Positions 26,525 to 35,762 of a stretch of DNA of 64,000 nucleotides are shown piece by piece. The stretch lies in NCBI RefSeq assembly GCF_000021645.1, contig NC_011661.1, forward strand, positions 1,644,723 through 1,708,722. Direction: 5' to 3'. Positions within the stretch are counted from its first letter, which is position 1. Each line of letters begins with the position of its first letter. Origin of the DNA: Dictyoglomus turgidum DSM 6724 (GTDB taxonomy: Bacteria; Dictyoglomota; Dictyoglomia; Dictyoglomales; Dictyoglomaceae). A program made the position numbers and the translations under genes. The notes under the pieces were generated by a model. It was not told the origin of the DNA. It did not search any database and saw nothing but the letters and a program-made list of their open reading frames with translations.

Positions 26525-26558
26525 AAGGACCGCTCGGTATAAACCGGGTGGTCCTTTA
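26525..26558 (+). terminator. riboswitch expression-platform hairpin
   Basis: AAAGGACC (26524-26531) pairs with GGTCCTTT (26550-26557) and TCGG with CCGG inside, followed by TATGTTTAATAG. The U tract is poor, so control might act on translation or a factor-assisted termination rather than by a classic intrinsic terminator. It ends 17 bases before the thiS ribosome binding site. Confidence 0.65.
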
Positions 26559-26580
26559 TGTTTAATAGGGAGGGAAAAAC

Positions 26581-26769
26581 ATGCTTGTAAACGATAAAGA
26601 AGTAAATTTTAAAGGAAATTTAAAAGAATTGCTTCTTTCTCTTAATTATCCCACCGAAAAAATAGTTGTACTAGTAAACGGAGAAATTGTAAAAAAGGAA
26701 AATTGGGATAACGTAGAGTTAAGAGATGAAGACTACATAGAAATTGTCTCTCTTGTGGGAGGGGGATAA
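26581..26769 (+). CDS. thiS: sulfur carrier protein ThiS
   Basis: The 62-residue beta-grasp protein ends in LVGGG, with the Gly-Gly tail that ThiF adenylates and that is then thiocarboxylated to supply sulfur for the thiazole ring. MLVNDKEVNFKGNLKELL is typical of ThiS. GGGAGGG precedes the ATG. First gene of the riboswitch-controlled thi operon. Confidence 0.95.
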   Translation: MLVNDKEVNFKGNLKELLLSLNYPTEKIVVLVNGEIVKKENWDNVELRDEDYIEIVSLVGGG

Positions 26770-26773
26770 TAAT

Positions 26774-27547
26774 ATGGGCTTAATAATTGATAATACTATT
26801 ATAAATAACCGTCTCTTTGTAGGGACAGGTAAACTGCCAGATTATAGTGTTATCCCCAAAATGCATGAAGAACTAAAAATAGAAGTATTTGCTGTGGCAG
26901 TAAGAAGAATAAACCCCGAAATCAATAAGGGTTATTCTATCTTAGATTTCCTTCCTAAAACGGCAAAAATAATGATTAACACCTCTGGAGCAAGAAATCA
27001 TAAAGAAGCAGTTAAAATTGCGGAAATAGGAAGAGAACTTACGGGTTCTGATTGGGTAAAAATAGAGATATCAGGAGAATTAAAATACCTTTTACCCGAT
27101 AATGAAGAGACCATAAAGGCAGCAGAAATACTTGTCAAAGATGGATTTAAAGTCTTTCCCTATATATCTCCAGACCTTATCGTAGCAAAAAAATTAGAAG
27201 AAATAGGAGTTTCTGCAGTAATGCCTTTAGGCTCTCCCATAGGAAGTAACAAGGGAATCGATTGTGAAACTTTGCTTAAGGCGATTATAAATGAAATCTC
27301 TATTCCTGTTATTATCGATGCTGGTATAGGAAGGCCTTCCCACGCTTCAAAAGCTATGGAATTAGGTGCTGATGCAGTACTTATAAATACAGCCATTGCT
27401 ACATCCAATGATCCCTTTAAAATGGCTGAGGCTTTTAATTTAGCGGTAAAAGCAGGAAGAATTGCCTACGAAATTGGTCTTCCCGAAGAAAAAGACTATG
27501 CTGACGCTTCGTCACCACTGATAGATTTTATAAAAGGAATTAGGTGA
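26774..27547 (+). CDS. thiG: thiazole synthase ThiG
   Basis: The protein of about 257 residues begins MGLIIDNTIINNRLFVGTGK and includes VFAVAVRRIN, the phosphate-binding AVMPLGSPIGSNKGI and VIIDAGIGRPSHASKAMELG. It is a TIM barrel that joins deoxyxylulose phosphate, dehydroglycine and ThiS thiocarboxylate into the thiazole. An upstream in-frame ATG-like opening at 26744 overlaps thiS and is rejected because GGGAGGGGG lies just before the ATG at 26774. Confidence 0.95.
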   Translation: MGLIIDNTIINNRLFVGTGKLPDYSVIPKMHEELKIEVFAVAVRRINPEINKGYSILDFLPKTAKIMINTSGARNHKEAVKIAEIGRELTGSDWVKIEISGELKYLLPDNEETIKAAEILVKDGFKVFPYISPDLIVAKKLEEIGVSAVMPLGSPIGSNKGIDCETLLKAIINEISIPVIIDAGIGRPSHASKAMELGADAVLINTAIATSNDPFKMAEAFNLAVKAGRIAYEIGLPEEKDYADASSPLIDFIKGIR

Positions 27548-27552
27548 AAAAC

Positions 27553-28662
27553 ATGCTCAGGGAGATTCTTAAAGAAGCAGATGAAATCTTGAGAAAATCT
27601 CATGTCTTAGAGAATAAAGGAGGAAATGTCAGAAAAATAATTGATAAAGACAAGATATCAAAAGAGGACCTTTTTATTCTCCTCACTGATAATTCCGATG
27701 AAACTTTAATATTAATGGCTAATAAAGCAAAGAGACTTACAGAAAGGTATTTCGGAAAAGTTATAACCCTATTTACTCCTCTTTACCTTTCTAATTATTG
27801 TCTTTCTCCCTGTGAGTACTGTGGATTCTCAGCTAAACTTCAAATTCCAAGGAAGAAACTAAAGGAGGAAGAGATAATAAGAGAATACGAAGCCATCAAA
27901 CAAACCAGCATTGACAGTATTTTACTTTTAACAGGTTGTGATAAAATTAATACTCCCTTTGAATATATCCTCTATGCAGTTAAACTTGCTAAAAAATATT
28001 TTTCAGAGATCTCCATTGAAGCATATCCTATGGAGGAGGAAGAATACAGAGTCTTAGTAAAGGAGGGTTTAACAGGAGTTGTTCAATATCAAGAAACTTA
28101 TAATAAGGAAACCTATAAGAAGCTCCACCCTGTAGGTCCTAAGAGTGATTACGAATATAGATTACATACTCAAGAAAGAGCACTAAATGCAGGAGTTTAT
28201 GAGGTAACTGTAGGAGTACTTTTAGGAATTAATGATCCCTATGAAGATGTGTTTAAGAGCATTCTTCATGCGGAGTACCTCTCTCAAAAATATCCAAAGG
28301 CTGAGATTAATATATCTTTCCCAAGATTTAGAGACCCCAAAACAGGCTTCAAACCCAAGTACCAAGTAAACGAAAAATTACTTTTAAGGTTTATTTTCTG
28401 TGCAAGAATTTACCTACCCCATGTAGGAATAACCATATCCACAAGAGAAAACAGCAGATTCAGAGATAATATCATTGGCTATGGAGTCACTAAAATGTCT
28501 GCAGGTTCAAAAACTACTGTAGGGGGATATGCTCAAACTGAAACAACAAGTGTTCAATTTGAAACTGATGACAGAAGAACTGTAAATGAAGTTATTAATG
28601 CAATAAAAAATAGAGGATATAGACCAGAATTCACAAATTGGATAAAAGGAGGCCTATATTAA
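27553..28662 (+). CDS. thiH: 2-iminoacetate synthase ThiH (radical SAM)
   Basis: The ~369-residue radical SAM enzyme has the CLSPCEYCGF cluster motif (CX3CX2C) near residue 81 and the ThiH-typical VVQYQETYNKETYKKLHPVG region. It cleaves tyrosine to dehydroglycine in anaerobes, replacing the oxygen-dependent ThiO. A GTG at 27544 overlaps the thiG stop, but TTAGGTGA spaced before the ATG at 27553 supports the latter. The stop codon overlaps the thiF start (TAATG). Confidence 0.95.
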   Translation: MLREILKEADEILRKSHVLENKGGNVRKIIDKDKISKEDLFILLTDNSDETLILMANKAKRLTERYFGKVITLFTPLYLSNYCLSPCEYCGFSAKLQIPRKKLKEEEIIREYEAIKQTSIDSILLLTGCDKINTPFEYILYAVKLAKKYFSEISIEAYPMEEEEYRVLVKEGLTGVVQYQETYNKETYKKLHPVGPKSDYEYRLHTQERALNAGVYEVTVGVLLGINDPYEDVFKSILHAEYLSQKYPKAEINISFPRFRDPKTGFKPKYQVNEKLLLRFIFCARIYLPHVGITISTRENSRFRDNIIGYGVTKMSAGSKTTVGGYAQTETTSVQFETDDRRTVNEVINAIKNRGYRPEFTNWIKGGLY

Positions 28663-29264
28663 TGAATTCTTTTGAGGAAATGCTCCTTAACTATTTCACA
28701 AAAGAACAACTTGATAAAATTCAAAAAACCCGCATTGTAATAATGGGATGCGGAGGGCTTGGTTCCAATGGTGCCATTTCTCTAACACGCACAGGATTCA
28801 AAAACTTTATCCTCATAGATTACGATAAGGTTGAAATTTCAAATCTTAATCGTCAAGCCTACTTTCTCCATCAAATAGGAATGCCTAAGGTAAAAGCTCT
28901 AAAAGAAAATTTATTAAAAATAAATCCCGACTGTAATATTGAGGAATATGAAGAAAAAATAACCCCTGAAAATATAGAAATATTTATGAATAAAGGGGAT
29001 ATTATCATGGAGGCCGTGGATTCAGCCCAAACAAAAACTCTTATTCTCAATACTGCTATAAAACTTAACAAGAAAATTGTCTCTGCATCGGGAGTATGTG
29101 GTTATGGAAATTCTGAAAAAATAAAAATAAAAAGATTTAATAATATCTCTATCGTAGGTGATTTTGAAAGTGATAACTCTCTTTTCAAACCCTATGCCCC
29201 TAAGGTAATTGCAATTTCAAATATTCAATGTGATGAAATCCTAAGGATGGTGCTTTATGAATAA
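28662..29264 (+). CDS. thiF: ThiF-family ThiS adenylyltransferase (short form)
   Basis: The 200-residue E1-like protein has the nucleotide loop MGCGGLGSNGA near residues 26-36, DYDKVEISNLNRQ near 50-62 and VDSAQTK. It adenylates the C-terminal glycine of ThiS. It is shorter than E. coli ThiF (~250) and lacks the C-terminal zinc-binding cysteine pairs, matching the short clostridial-type ThiF. AAAGGAGG overlaps the end of thiH and sets the ATG at 28662. It could also charge the second ThiS-like protein at 41973, since no other E1 gene is seen here. Confidence 0.88.
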   Translation: MNSFEEMLLNYFTKEQLDKIQKTRIVIMGCGGLGSNGAISLTRTGFKNFILIDYDKVEISNLNRQAYFLHQIGMPKVKALKENLLKINPDCNIEEYEEKITPENIEIFMNKGDIIMEAVDSAQTKTLILNTAIKLNKKIVSASGVCGYGNSEKIKIKRFNNISIVGDFESDNSLFKPYAPKVIAISNIQCDEILRMVLYE

Positions 29265-29928
29265 AAAAGAAAAATTAGAGCTATTAAAAGATTTCAATCT
29301 ATACTGCCTAACCTGTGAAGAATATTCCATAGGAAGGAAGAATATTGATGTGGTAAGAGAAATTCTTGAAGCAGGGGTAAAGATTATACAATACCGAGAA
29401 AAGAAAAAACCTATGAGAGAAAAATATCATGAAGTCGTAAAAATAAGAGATTTAACTGCTAAGTATAATGCTTTACTTATAGTAAATGATCACCTAGATC
29501 TTACAAAAATAGTTGAAGCAGATGGGGTACATATTGGACAAGAAGATTATCCTATAGAGGTTGCTAAAGAGTTCTTAGGGGAAAACTTCATTATAGGTCT
29601 CACTACTCATACAAAGGAACAAGTTATGGAGGCATTACGAAAAGGAGCTGATTATATTGGACTTGGACCTATATTTCCAAGTTATACAAAAGAAAAACCT
29701 CACCCACCAATCGGAATAGAGATTCTTGATTGGGCTATCAAGAATATCAGTATTCCCGTTGTTGCCATTGGGGGTATAAAAGAATCCAATATCCATGAGA
29801 TACTAAATCTGGGAGCCAAATGTATAGCTATGGTGACTGAGATTGTTTCTTCTCCAAATATTTATGAGAAAACGAGAAAAATCATCCACATATTGGAGGG
29901 ATATAAAAATGGAAAATACATTGCTTGA
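29257..29928 (+). CDS. thiE: thiamine-phosphate synthase ThiE
   Basis: The 223-residue barrel has IIQYREKKKP near residues 45-54, LIVNDHLDL near 71-79, GVHIGQED, GLTTHTKEQ, YIGLGPIFPS and VVAIGGIKESN, the complete ThiE set. It couples HMP-pyrophosphate and the thiazole phosphate to form thiamine phosphate. Its start overlaps the thiF stop by 8 bases, and its end overlaps nothing functional, though thiC begins 20 bases before its stop. Confidence 0.95.
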   Translation: MNKKEKLELLKDFNLYCLTCEEYSIGRKNIDVVREILEAGVKIIQYREKKKPMREKYHEVVKIRDLTAKYNALLIVNDHLDLTKIVEADGVHIGQEDYPIEVAKEFLGENFIIGLTTHTKEQVMEALRKGADYIGLGPIFPSYTKEKPHPPIGIEILDWAIKNISIPVVAIGGIKESNIHEILNLGAKCIAMVTEIVSSPNIYEKTRKIIHILEGYKNGKYIA

Positions 29929-31162
29929 AAAAGCCCAAAAAGGAGAACTTTCTTATGAGATAAAATCTGCATTTGAAAATGAAGAAATACCAGCAATGGA
30001 AATCTTATTAAAAAACATAGTTGAAGGAAAAACTGTTATTCCTGCTAATAAAAAAAGAAAAAGAAACAAATACTATGCCATTGGAAAGGATTGTACAGTG
30101 AAAATAAATGCAAATATAGGAGTTACAGGAAGCTATTCTAGCTTTGATAAAGAACTTAAAAAGGCTGAACTTTGTGAAAAATATAATGTGGAATCAGTTA
30201 TGGATCTCTCTTGCGGTACTTTTGCTAAAAGATTTAGAGAAAAGCTTATAAATGAATTCTCTTTTATAGTGGGAAGTGTTCCTATATATGATCTTTCCGT
30301 TAAATTTAAGGATTTTACAAAAGCAAAGCCAAAGGATTTTTTGGAAGTTCTTGAAGAACACGTAGAAACTGGAGTTGACTTTGTTACTATACATGCAGGA
30401 ATAAATAGGGAACTTGTGGAAAAATTGAAAGATAAAAACCGTCTCCTAAATATTGTGTCTCGTGGTGGCTCCATGATCTATAAGTGGATGGAGACAAATA
30501 ACTTCGAAAACCCCTATTTTGAATATTTTGAAGATGTACTTAAAATATTGAAAAAATATGATGCGACTATAAGTATAGGTGATGCTTTTAGACCAGGATG
30601 CATACAAGATGCAGGAGAAGAGCTACAAGTAAGAGAAACTTACATAGTAAGTAAACTCGCAGAAAAGGCAAGGGAATATGGTGTACAAGTAATTATTGAA
30701 GGTCCTGGCCATGTAAGAGCTAATGAAATTTATTGGACAGTAAAAATGATTAAAAAAATCTGCAAAGATGCCCCTTTATATGTTTTGGGGCCCCTTACTA
30801 CAGATATTGCAGCAGGCTATGATCATATATCTGGAAGTATGGGAGCATTGATTGCATCCCTTGCTGGAGCTGACTTCCTCTGCTATGTCACTCCTGCAGA
30901 ACATTTAAGACTTCCAGATTTAGAAGATGTAAAAGAAGGAATTATTGCTTTTAAAATCGCAGCCCATAGTGCCAATATAGCAAGAGGATTTAGAAAATCT
31001 ATTGAAAAGGATATAGAGATGTCCTTGGCAAGAAGAGAGTTGAACTGGGAAAAGATTATAAATCTTTCTATAGATCCTGAGAAGACAAAAAGATATAGAG
31101 GAGAACTCCATAATACTTGTACCATGTGTGGTGAACTTTGTGCCATCAAAAACAGTAGTTAA
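29909..31162 (+). CDS. thiC: phosphomethylpyrimidine synthase ThiC
   Basis: The 417-residue protein has VMDLSCGTFAKRFRE, the substrate-binding FRPGCIQDAG, VIIEGPGHV, and the C-terminal TCTMCGELCAIK carrying the CX2CX4C radical-SAM cluster. It rearranges aminoimidazole ribotide to HMP phosphate. The frame opens earlier at 29843 inside thiE; the ATG at 29909 follows GGAGGG and is the start. It shares 20 bases with the end of thiE. Length is typical of the short ThiC form. Confidence 0.95.
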   Translation: MENTLLEKAQKGELSYEIKSAFENEEIPAMEILLKNIVEGKTVIPANKKRKRNKYYAIGKDCTVKINANIGVTGSYSSFDKELKKAELCEKYNVESVMDLSCGTFAKRFREKLINEFSFIVGSVPIYDLSVKFKDFTKAKPKDFLEVLEEHVETGVDFVTIHAGINRELVEKLKDKNRLLNIVSRGGSMIYKWMETNNFENPYFEYFEDVLKILKKYDATISIGDAFRPGCIQDAGEELQVRETYIVSKLAEKAREYGVQVIIEGPGHVRANEIYWTVKMIKKICKDAPLYVLGPLTTDIAAGYDHISGSMGALIASLAGADFLCYVTPAEHLRLPDLEDVKEGIIAFKIAAHSANIARGFRKSIEKDIEMSLARRELNWEKIINLSIDPEKTKRYRGELHNTCTMCGELCAIKNSS

Positions 31163-31931
31163 AATATTAGTTATAGCGGGATTAGATCCATCAGGGGGTG
31201 CGGGAATATTCCTGGATATAAAAACAATCCAAAGGCTTGGAGGATATGCTTTTGGTATTCCTACCTGTCTTACTGTCCAAAATACCCAAAAAGTCTACAA
31301 AGTTTACGAAATAAATCCAAGATACTTTTTGAAAACCTTTGAAGTTTTAATTAAGGATGTAGGAGAACTTGATAGTGTAAAAATAGGAGTCCTATATTCA
31401 AAAAAAATTATTGACTTAACTATAGAACTTATTAAAAAATATCAACTTAAAAACATAGTTCTTGATCCAGTAATAAACCCTACAAAAGGAGTTTTACTCC
31501 TTAAAAAAGATGCTTTTTCCTCTTTCCTAAGGCTGATATCCTTATGTACAGTGATAACTCCAAACATACCAGAAGCAGAAATCCTAAGTGGAAAGAGAAT
31601 AAAATCCTTGGAAGATATGGAAACTTCTATAGAAGAAATCAGTAAAAAATTTGAAATTGAAAATATAGTTTTAAAGGGTGGACATTTAAATATAGAAAAC
31701 AAGGTTTATGACTTACTTTATTCTAGAAATAGATTTGTATTATTTGAAAAGGAGTATTTAAAAGATCAAAATATCCATGGGACAGGATGTCTGTTTTCCT
31801 CAATTCTCTCCTTTTTTCTTGCCCAAAATTTAAACATAGAAAAAGCATTTTATGAAACACAAAACTTTTTTCAGAAAATCATTAAAAAAACTATAAAGAT
31901 AGGAAAAGGGCAGGACTTAGTAAATTTTTAA
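31140..31931 (+). CDS. thiD: hydroxymethylpyrimidine/phosphomethylpyrimidine kinase ThiD
   Basis: The ~263-residue ribokinase-fold protein has VIAGLDPSGGAG near residues 9-20, TCLTVQNT, VLDPVINPTKG, TPNIPEAEIL and the anion-hole IHGTGCLFSS near the end. It phosphorylates HMP phosphate to the pyrophosphate. Start choice is uncertain: in-frame GTGs lie at 31128, 31131 and 31140; I prefer 31140 because GGTGA is 5 bases upstream. All overlap the 3' end of thiC. Last intact gene of the thi operon; there is no terminator directly after it. Confidence 0.9.
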   Translation: MPSKTVVKILVIAGLDPSGGAGIFLDIKTIQRLGGYAFGIPTCLTVQNTQKVYKVYEINPRYFLKTFEVLIKDVGELDSVKIGVLYSKKIIDLTIELIKKYQLKNIVLDPVINPTKGVLLLKKDAFSSFLRLISLCTVITPNIPEAEILSGKRIKSLEDMETSIEEISKKFEIENIVLKGGHLNIENKVYDLLYSRNRFVLFEKEYLKDQNIHGTGCLFSSILSFFLAQNLNIEKAFYETQNFFQKIIKKTIKIGKGQDLVNF

Positions 31932-32530
31932 GACTTTTCATAATTTTCTCAGAAACTGCTTGTACAACTCCTTCTACTCCGCCTCCTACTGGACCCGAAG
32001 AGGATACAGCAATATTTAATTTTGAGGATGGAACTCAAGGATGGCAAAAAGCAAGTGGTGATGATGGGTCAGCAGTAATAGGTGTTTCTCAGGATACCAC
32101 AAAAGCTTATAAAGGAAATGGTAGTTTAAAAGTAGACGTAAAGTTAATTAAGGGAACTCAAGAAAAAGCGGGAGTAGAAATATATTTTGCTGAACCTGTA
32201 GATATGACTGGAAAAACATTGACAATACACATGTACATTGATCCTAGCTTAAAAGGAAACAATAATGGCATACAAATATTTGCAAAGGACAGTGATTGGT
32301 CTTATGGAGCAGGACCTTGGATCAACGTATCTGACAGCAATGTAGGAACATGGACAGAAGTAACACTAAATTTTGATAACCCAAATTGGAGTTGGGCAGG
32401 TGGAGGATCTGATGGTCAATTAGATATAACCAAAATAAAGGCAATTGGAATCAAAATCCTGATGGGTGGAAATGCTCCAGCAGGAGAAACTCTTGAAGGT
32501 TCCTATTGGCTTGATTCTATAAACTACTAA
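31931..32530 (+). pseudogene. 3' remnant of a carbohydrate-binding protein gene (start missing)
   Basis: An uninterrupted frame runs from before thiD's stop to TAA at 32530 but contains no ATG, GTG or TTG before 32204. It reads ...SETACTTPSTPPPTGPEEDT, a Thr/Pro linker or lipoprotein-like segment. A beta-sandwich module follows: FNFEDGTQGWQ, AYKGNGSLKVDV, MTGKTLTIHMYI and a final LEGSYWLDSINY. This is the pattern of galactose-binding-like CBMs found in mannanases and xylanases. The catalytic or anchoring 5' part seems to have been deleted at the junction with thiD. Translation from the internal ATG at 32204 would give only half the module. Confidence 0.7.
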
Positions 32531-32540
32531 CATAAAAATT

Positions 32541-32576
32541 AGAGCGAGAGGCTACTTTTATTAAGCCTCTCGCTCT
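32541..32576. terminator. bidirectional intrinsic terminator
   Basis: AGAGCGAGAGGCT and AGCCTCTCGCTCT form a perfect 13-bp stem around a 10-base loop. On the minus strand it is followed by AATTTTTATG. The stop codon of the convergent phosphoesterase gene sits in the stem. Confidence 0.85.
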
Positions 32577-33333
32577 ACCAATTTAGTCTAACCACTTCTT
32601 CATTTATACCTTCATCGCTGACTTTTATCAAAATAAAATGAGGCTTTCCCTCATCAAGGTTCGATGAAATGTAAGGACGGGCGCCACCAATTCCAGAGAT
32701 GATATAAACAACTCCGTTAATTTCTTTCCTATAATACATATGAATATGCCCTGAAAAAACATAATTTACATGATATTCCTCAAATAATTTCATTAATATT
32801 TTAGACTCTACAGGATCTGCCTTGTGAAAAAGGAAAAACCAACTTGGAGATATAACTGGTTGGTGCATAAAAACAAATTTATATTTCTTATTGGTCCCCT
32901 TAAGTACTTCAATTAACCATTCAAGCTGAACCTTTCCAAGAGATCCCGAAGCGTTATTCAGAATAATAAATCTTGCATTCTCATAGTCAAAATAATAATA
33001 CAAGGGTCTCTTAGTAAAGCTTTGAAACCTTGCCCCCTTAGGATCTTTATATAAATCATGATTCCCAGGAACGATATAAAAGGGTACACTTACATTCTTT
33101 AAAATGCTTCCCACATACCGATACTCTTCGTCACTACTTTCTACCAGAATATCTCCCAGCTGAACTATAAAATCAGGTTTTCTTTTTACAACTTCAGAAA
33201 GATTTCTTTCAAAAACTCCAAAAACAGGCCTTCCCGCTCTATCTCCAATTACCGCAAAAGTAAAAGCATAAATTGTTGAATATAGACTAATAAATAAAAA
33301 AATTATTGCTAATATTTTACTTGTATTTCTCAT
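32575..33333 (-). CDS. exported calcineurin-like metallophosphoesterase
   Basis: The 252-residue protein has a signal peptide (residues ~1-23) and the calcineurin-like motifs VIGDRAG, QLGDI, GNHDLY, FMHQPV and SGHIHMYYR, ending with an IISGIGGA segment. The first motif is GDR rather than the usual GDxH, common in the extracytoplasmic PhoD/Icc-like groups. It probably hydrolyses a phosphomonoester or diester outside the membrane. Its ATG overlaps the stop of the PATAN-like gene (ATGA), so they are co-translated. Confidence 0.82.
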   Translation of the reverse strand: MRNTSKILAIIFLFISLYSTIYAFTFAVIGDRAGRPVFGVFERNLSEVVKRKPDFIVQLGDILVESSDEEYRYVGSILKNVSVPFYIVPGNHDLYKDPKGARFQSFTKRPLYYYFDYENARFIILNNASGSLGKVQLEWLIEVLKGTNKKYKFVFMHQPVISPSWFFLFHKADPVESKILMKLFEEYHVNYVFSGHIHMYYRKEINGVVYIISGIGGARPYISSNLDEGKPHFILIKVSDEGINEEVVRLNW

Positions 33334-34727
33334 CTTATTAGACTAATATATATCTCCTTCTCTTTTACAACTTTACTTTCTATCTCCCTTATAATTTTAT
33401 TAAAAACTTCATCCTTATTAGATTTACTTAGTTTACTCTCTAACACACTATAAATCAATCCCCCAGCCTCAACTATAAAGTTTTTAATTTCATCTTCGCT
33501 GTATTTGTCCTTCTCTTTATAAAAATATATAAAGTTAGGCCTTCTATCAAGCACTATATGATTAAATAAATATCGTACATCAAGCAAAGAACTTCCTACA
33601 AACTCACTCCATACTTTTTCGATCTCCTTGATCAAACTCTCTTCCTTTAGTTCCCTTTTTAAAGTATTCCAAAAAATATAGAAAGAATAAATCATAGCTA
33701 TTTTATAGTCACTCTTCACATTTATCAAACAATTATTAATTATTAAATTAGCAATAACATTTTGAGTATATATTTTCTCTAAAGGAGAATAATCAAAAAC
33801 TTGCCTTAAAGTTCTCTCTCCATCAAAGAAAAGAGAAACCACAAATTCATCTGTCCTTAAATCTCTACATACAGGAACAAATATATCATTTCCCTCACCC
33901 TTTAATACTACCGAAAATTGTTCAGCTTTTGTCTTGTCGATTTCACTTTTCACATACTTATTCAGAAAATCAAATACATCTCTTATAGCTAATTCCACTT
34001 CATTAAAATCAAATCTTGTCAAATGCCTATAGAAGTAATGCCATGACATCTTTTCAGAATTTATCAAATCCTCTAACAAGCCTGAAAAATCCTCATGAAT
34101 TTTAGAGACAAAACTCTGAATATCCTTTTTCAGCCCTCTTTCATTAATCAAGTATCTTCTGCCTTCTTCCTGCATCAAAAATTTCCAAAACCTCCATAGT
34201 ATATATATCCAGAAGAGCCTCTCATCATCGTCTACTCTAAGAAGCTTTCCCTCCCTTATCAATTTCTGAATTAACTCAAGAGCTTTTAGCTCTCCTAATG
34301 GTGAGTTTAAAACCACATCCCTTACTTTAGCAGTACCATCAAAAGAGGAAGATACCACTTCTTCTTCTAAAGCAAGTCCATCCATTCTAACAGGAAGTAG
34401 CACAAAGTCGCTTAAATAGTTCATTAAGTCAAGATGTTTAGAGAAATTTACAATAATCTCAAGAGGATCTAAATTCAAAGTTTTATTCTGGGTCTTCCCT
34501 TCAGGATAAAAAACAAAGTCCCCTATATTCCAGAGCACAAGTCCCAAAACTGCATTATATCCCTCTATAAAACCAGTTTTAACATTAACTATCTTACCAT
34601 TTTCAAAAAATACCTCTACCCTCTTTAAGCCGTTATCTATTTCAAGCTTTCCTGTCTTTCTTCCTATGGAAAGAGTCTGAAGTACTTCCCAAAGAGGAAT
34701 ACTTTGTAAATCTCCCCTTATACCCAT
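33330..34727 (-). CDS. DUF4388 (PATAN)-domain protein
   Basis: The 465-residue protein starts GIRGDLQSIPLWEVLQTLSI and continues with TGKLEIDN and VEVFFENGKIVNVKTG, the PATAN/DUF4388 module (residues ~1-95) linked to two-component and gliding-motility signalling in other bacteria. The remaining ~370 residues are mostly helical, hydrophilic and unrecognised, with a second possible winged-helix-like repeat near 120-165. No DNA-binding or enzymatic motif is clear. It lies just after the sugar permease gene and is translationally coupled to the phosphoesterase. Confidence 0.7.
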   Translation of the reverse strand: MGIRGDLQSIPLWEVLQTLSIGRKTGKLEIDNGLKRVEVFFENGKIVNVKTGFIEGYNAVLGLVLWNIGDFVFYPEGKTQNKTLNLDPLEIIVNFSKHLDLMNYLSDFVLLPVRMDGLALEEEVVSSSFDGTAKVRDVVLNSPLGELKALELIQKLIREGKLLRVDDDERLFWIYILWRFWKFLMQEEGRRYLINERGLKKDIQSFVSKIHEDFSGLLEDLINSEKMSWHYFYRHLTRFDFNEVELAIRDVFDFLNKYVKSEIDKTKAEQFSVVLKGEGNDIFVPVCRDLRTDEFVVSLFFDGERTLRQVFDYSPLEKIYTQNVIANLIINNCLINVKSDYKIAMIYSFYIFWNTLKRELKEESLIKEIEKVWSEFVGSSLLDVRYLFNHIVLDRRPNFIYFYKEKDKYSEDEIKNFIVEAGGLIYSVLESKLSKSNKDEVFNKIIREIESKVVKEKEIYISLIR

Positions 34728-34760
34728 AACATTCCCCCTTTTCCCCTTCCTAAATAAATT

Positions 34761-35744
34761 TTATCTTAGTAAACCCATTTTTCTTTTCCTATATTGATCA
34801 AAGATAATTGCTGCTATAATTATTGCACCTATAGCTGAGGGTTGCCAGTAAGCTGGAAAACCTAAAAGTACCATTCCTGTTCTTAGAACCTGCATAATAG
34901 CAGCTCCAATAATAACTCCAAGAACTGTTCCTTCACCTCCAGCAAGAGAAGCTCCACCTATAACTGCCGCAGCAATTACATCAAGCTCATAACCTAAAGC
35001 TGCTGTTGGGGCAGCTACGCCTAATCTTGCAGTCATTAAAATACCACCAATAGCTGTAAGAACACCACAGAGAGTATATACTAAAATTTTTATTCTTCCA
35101 GTATTAATACCTGAAAGCCTTGCAGCCTGCTCATTTCCACCAACCGCATATATCTTATATCCCCAAGAGGTTCTATTAAGAAAAATTGATGTAATTACTC
35201 CTAAAATTATCATAAATATTACAGGAAGAGGTATACCTACACCTAAAAAGGGAACATCATATTGGCCAAGGAAATTAAAGGATTTTGGAAGATCTCTAAC
35301 GGGCCACCCACCTGTTACTCCATAACAAAAGCCCCTTGCAATATTCATAGTACCAAGAGTAGCTATAAAGGGCGGAAGATTAGTTTTACTTATGAGTATT
35401 CCATTTATAAAACCTATTAATCCTCCAATAAATATTCCACCAAGAATAGAGAGAAAAACCCCAAAATTTGCTTTAAGCATCATGGCTGTTATTAGTCCTG
35501 CCATAGCCATTACTGAACCTACAGAAAGATCTATTCCTCCAGTAATAATAACCATCAATATACCAAAACCACTAATGGCAATCCAAGAAAAAGCCCGTAA
35601 TATATTAAATATATTTGTAGAGGTTAAAAATGTTTCGGTAGTTAAGCTTAGAAAAAGAGATAGTAAAAATAATATGACCAATATTCCTAACTCTTGAATC
35701 CTACCAGTTTTTATTAGCCTTTTACTTTTCACACCCTCTTTCAT
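34761..35744 (-). CDS. ribose-type sugar ABC transporter permease (second set)
   Basis: The ~327-residue RbsC-family membrane protein has [15 protein letters not shown] near residues 68-82, [11 protein letters not shown] and the late [19 protein letters not shown] coupling segment. It is a paralogue of the permease at 13105. The frame has an ATG at 35762, but the intervening AGAGGAGG is the ribosome binding site and the ATG at 35744 is the likely start. Third gene in the order binding protein, ATPase, permease. Confidence 0.9.
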   Translation of the reverse strand: MKEGVKSKRLIKTGRIQELGILVILFLLSLFLSLTTETFLTSTNIFNILRAFSWIAISGFGILMVIITGGIDLSVGSVMAMAGLITAMMLKANFGVFLSILGGIFIGGLIGFINGILISKTNLPPFIATLGTMNIARGFCYGVTGGWPVRDLPKSFNFLGQYDVPFLGVGIPLPVIFMIILGVITSIFLNRTSWGYKIYAVGGNEQAARLSGINTGRIKILVYTLCGVLTAIGGILMTARLGVAAPTAALGYELDVIAAAVIGGASLAGGEGTVLGVIIGAAIMQVLRTGMVLLGFPAYWQPSAIGAIIIAAIIFDQYRKRKMGLLR

Positions 35745-35762
35745 TTCTAATCCTCCTCTCAT

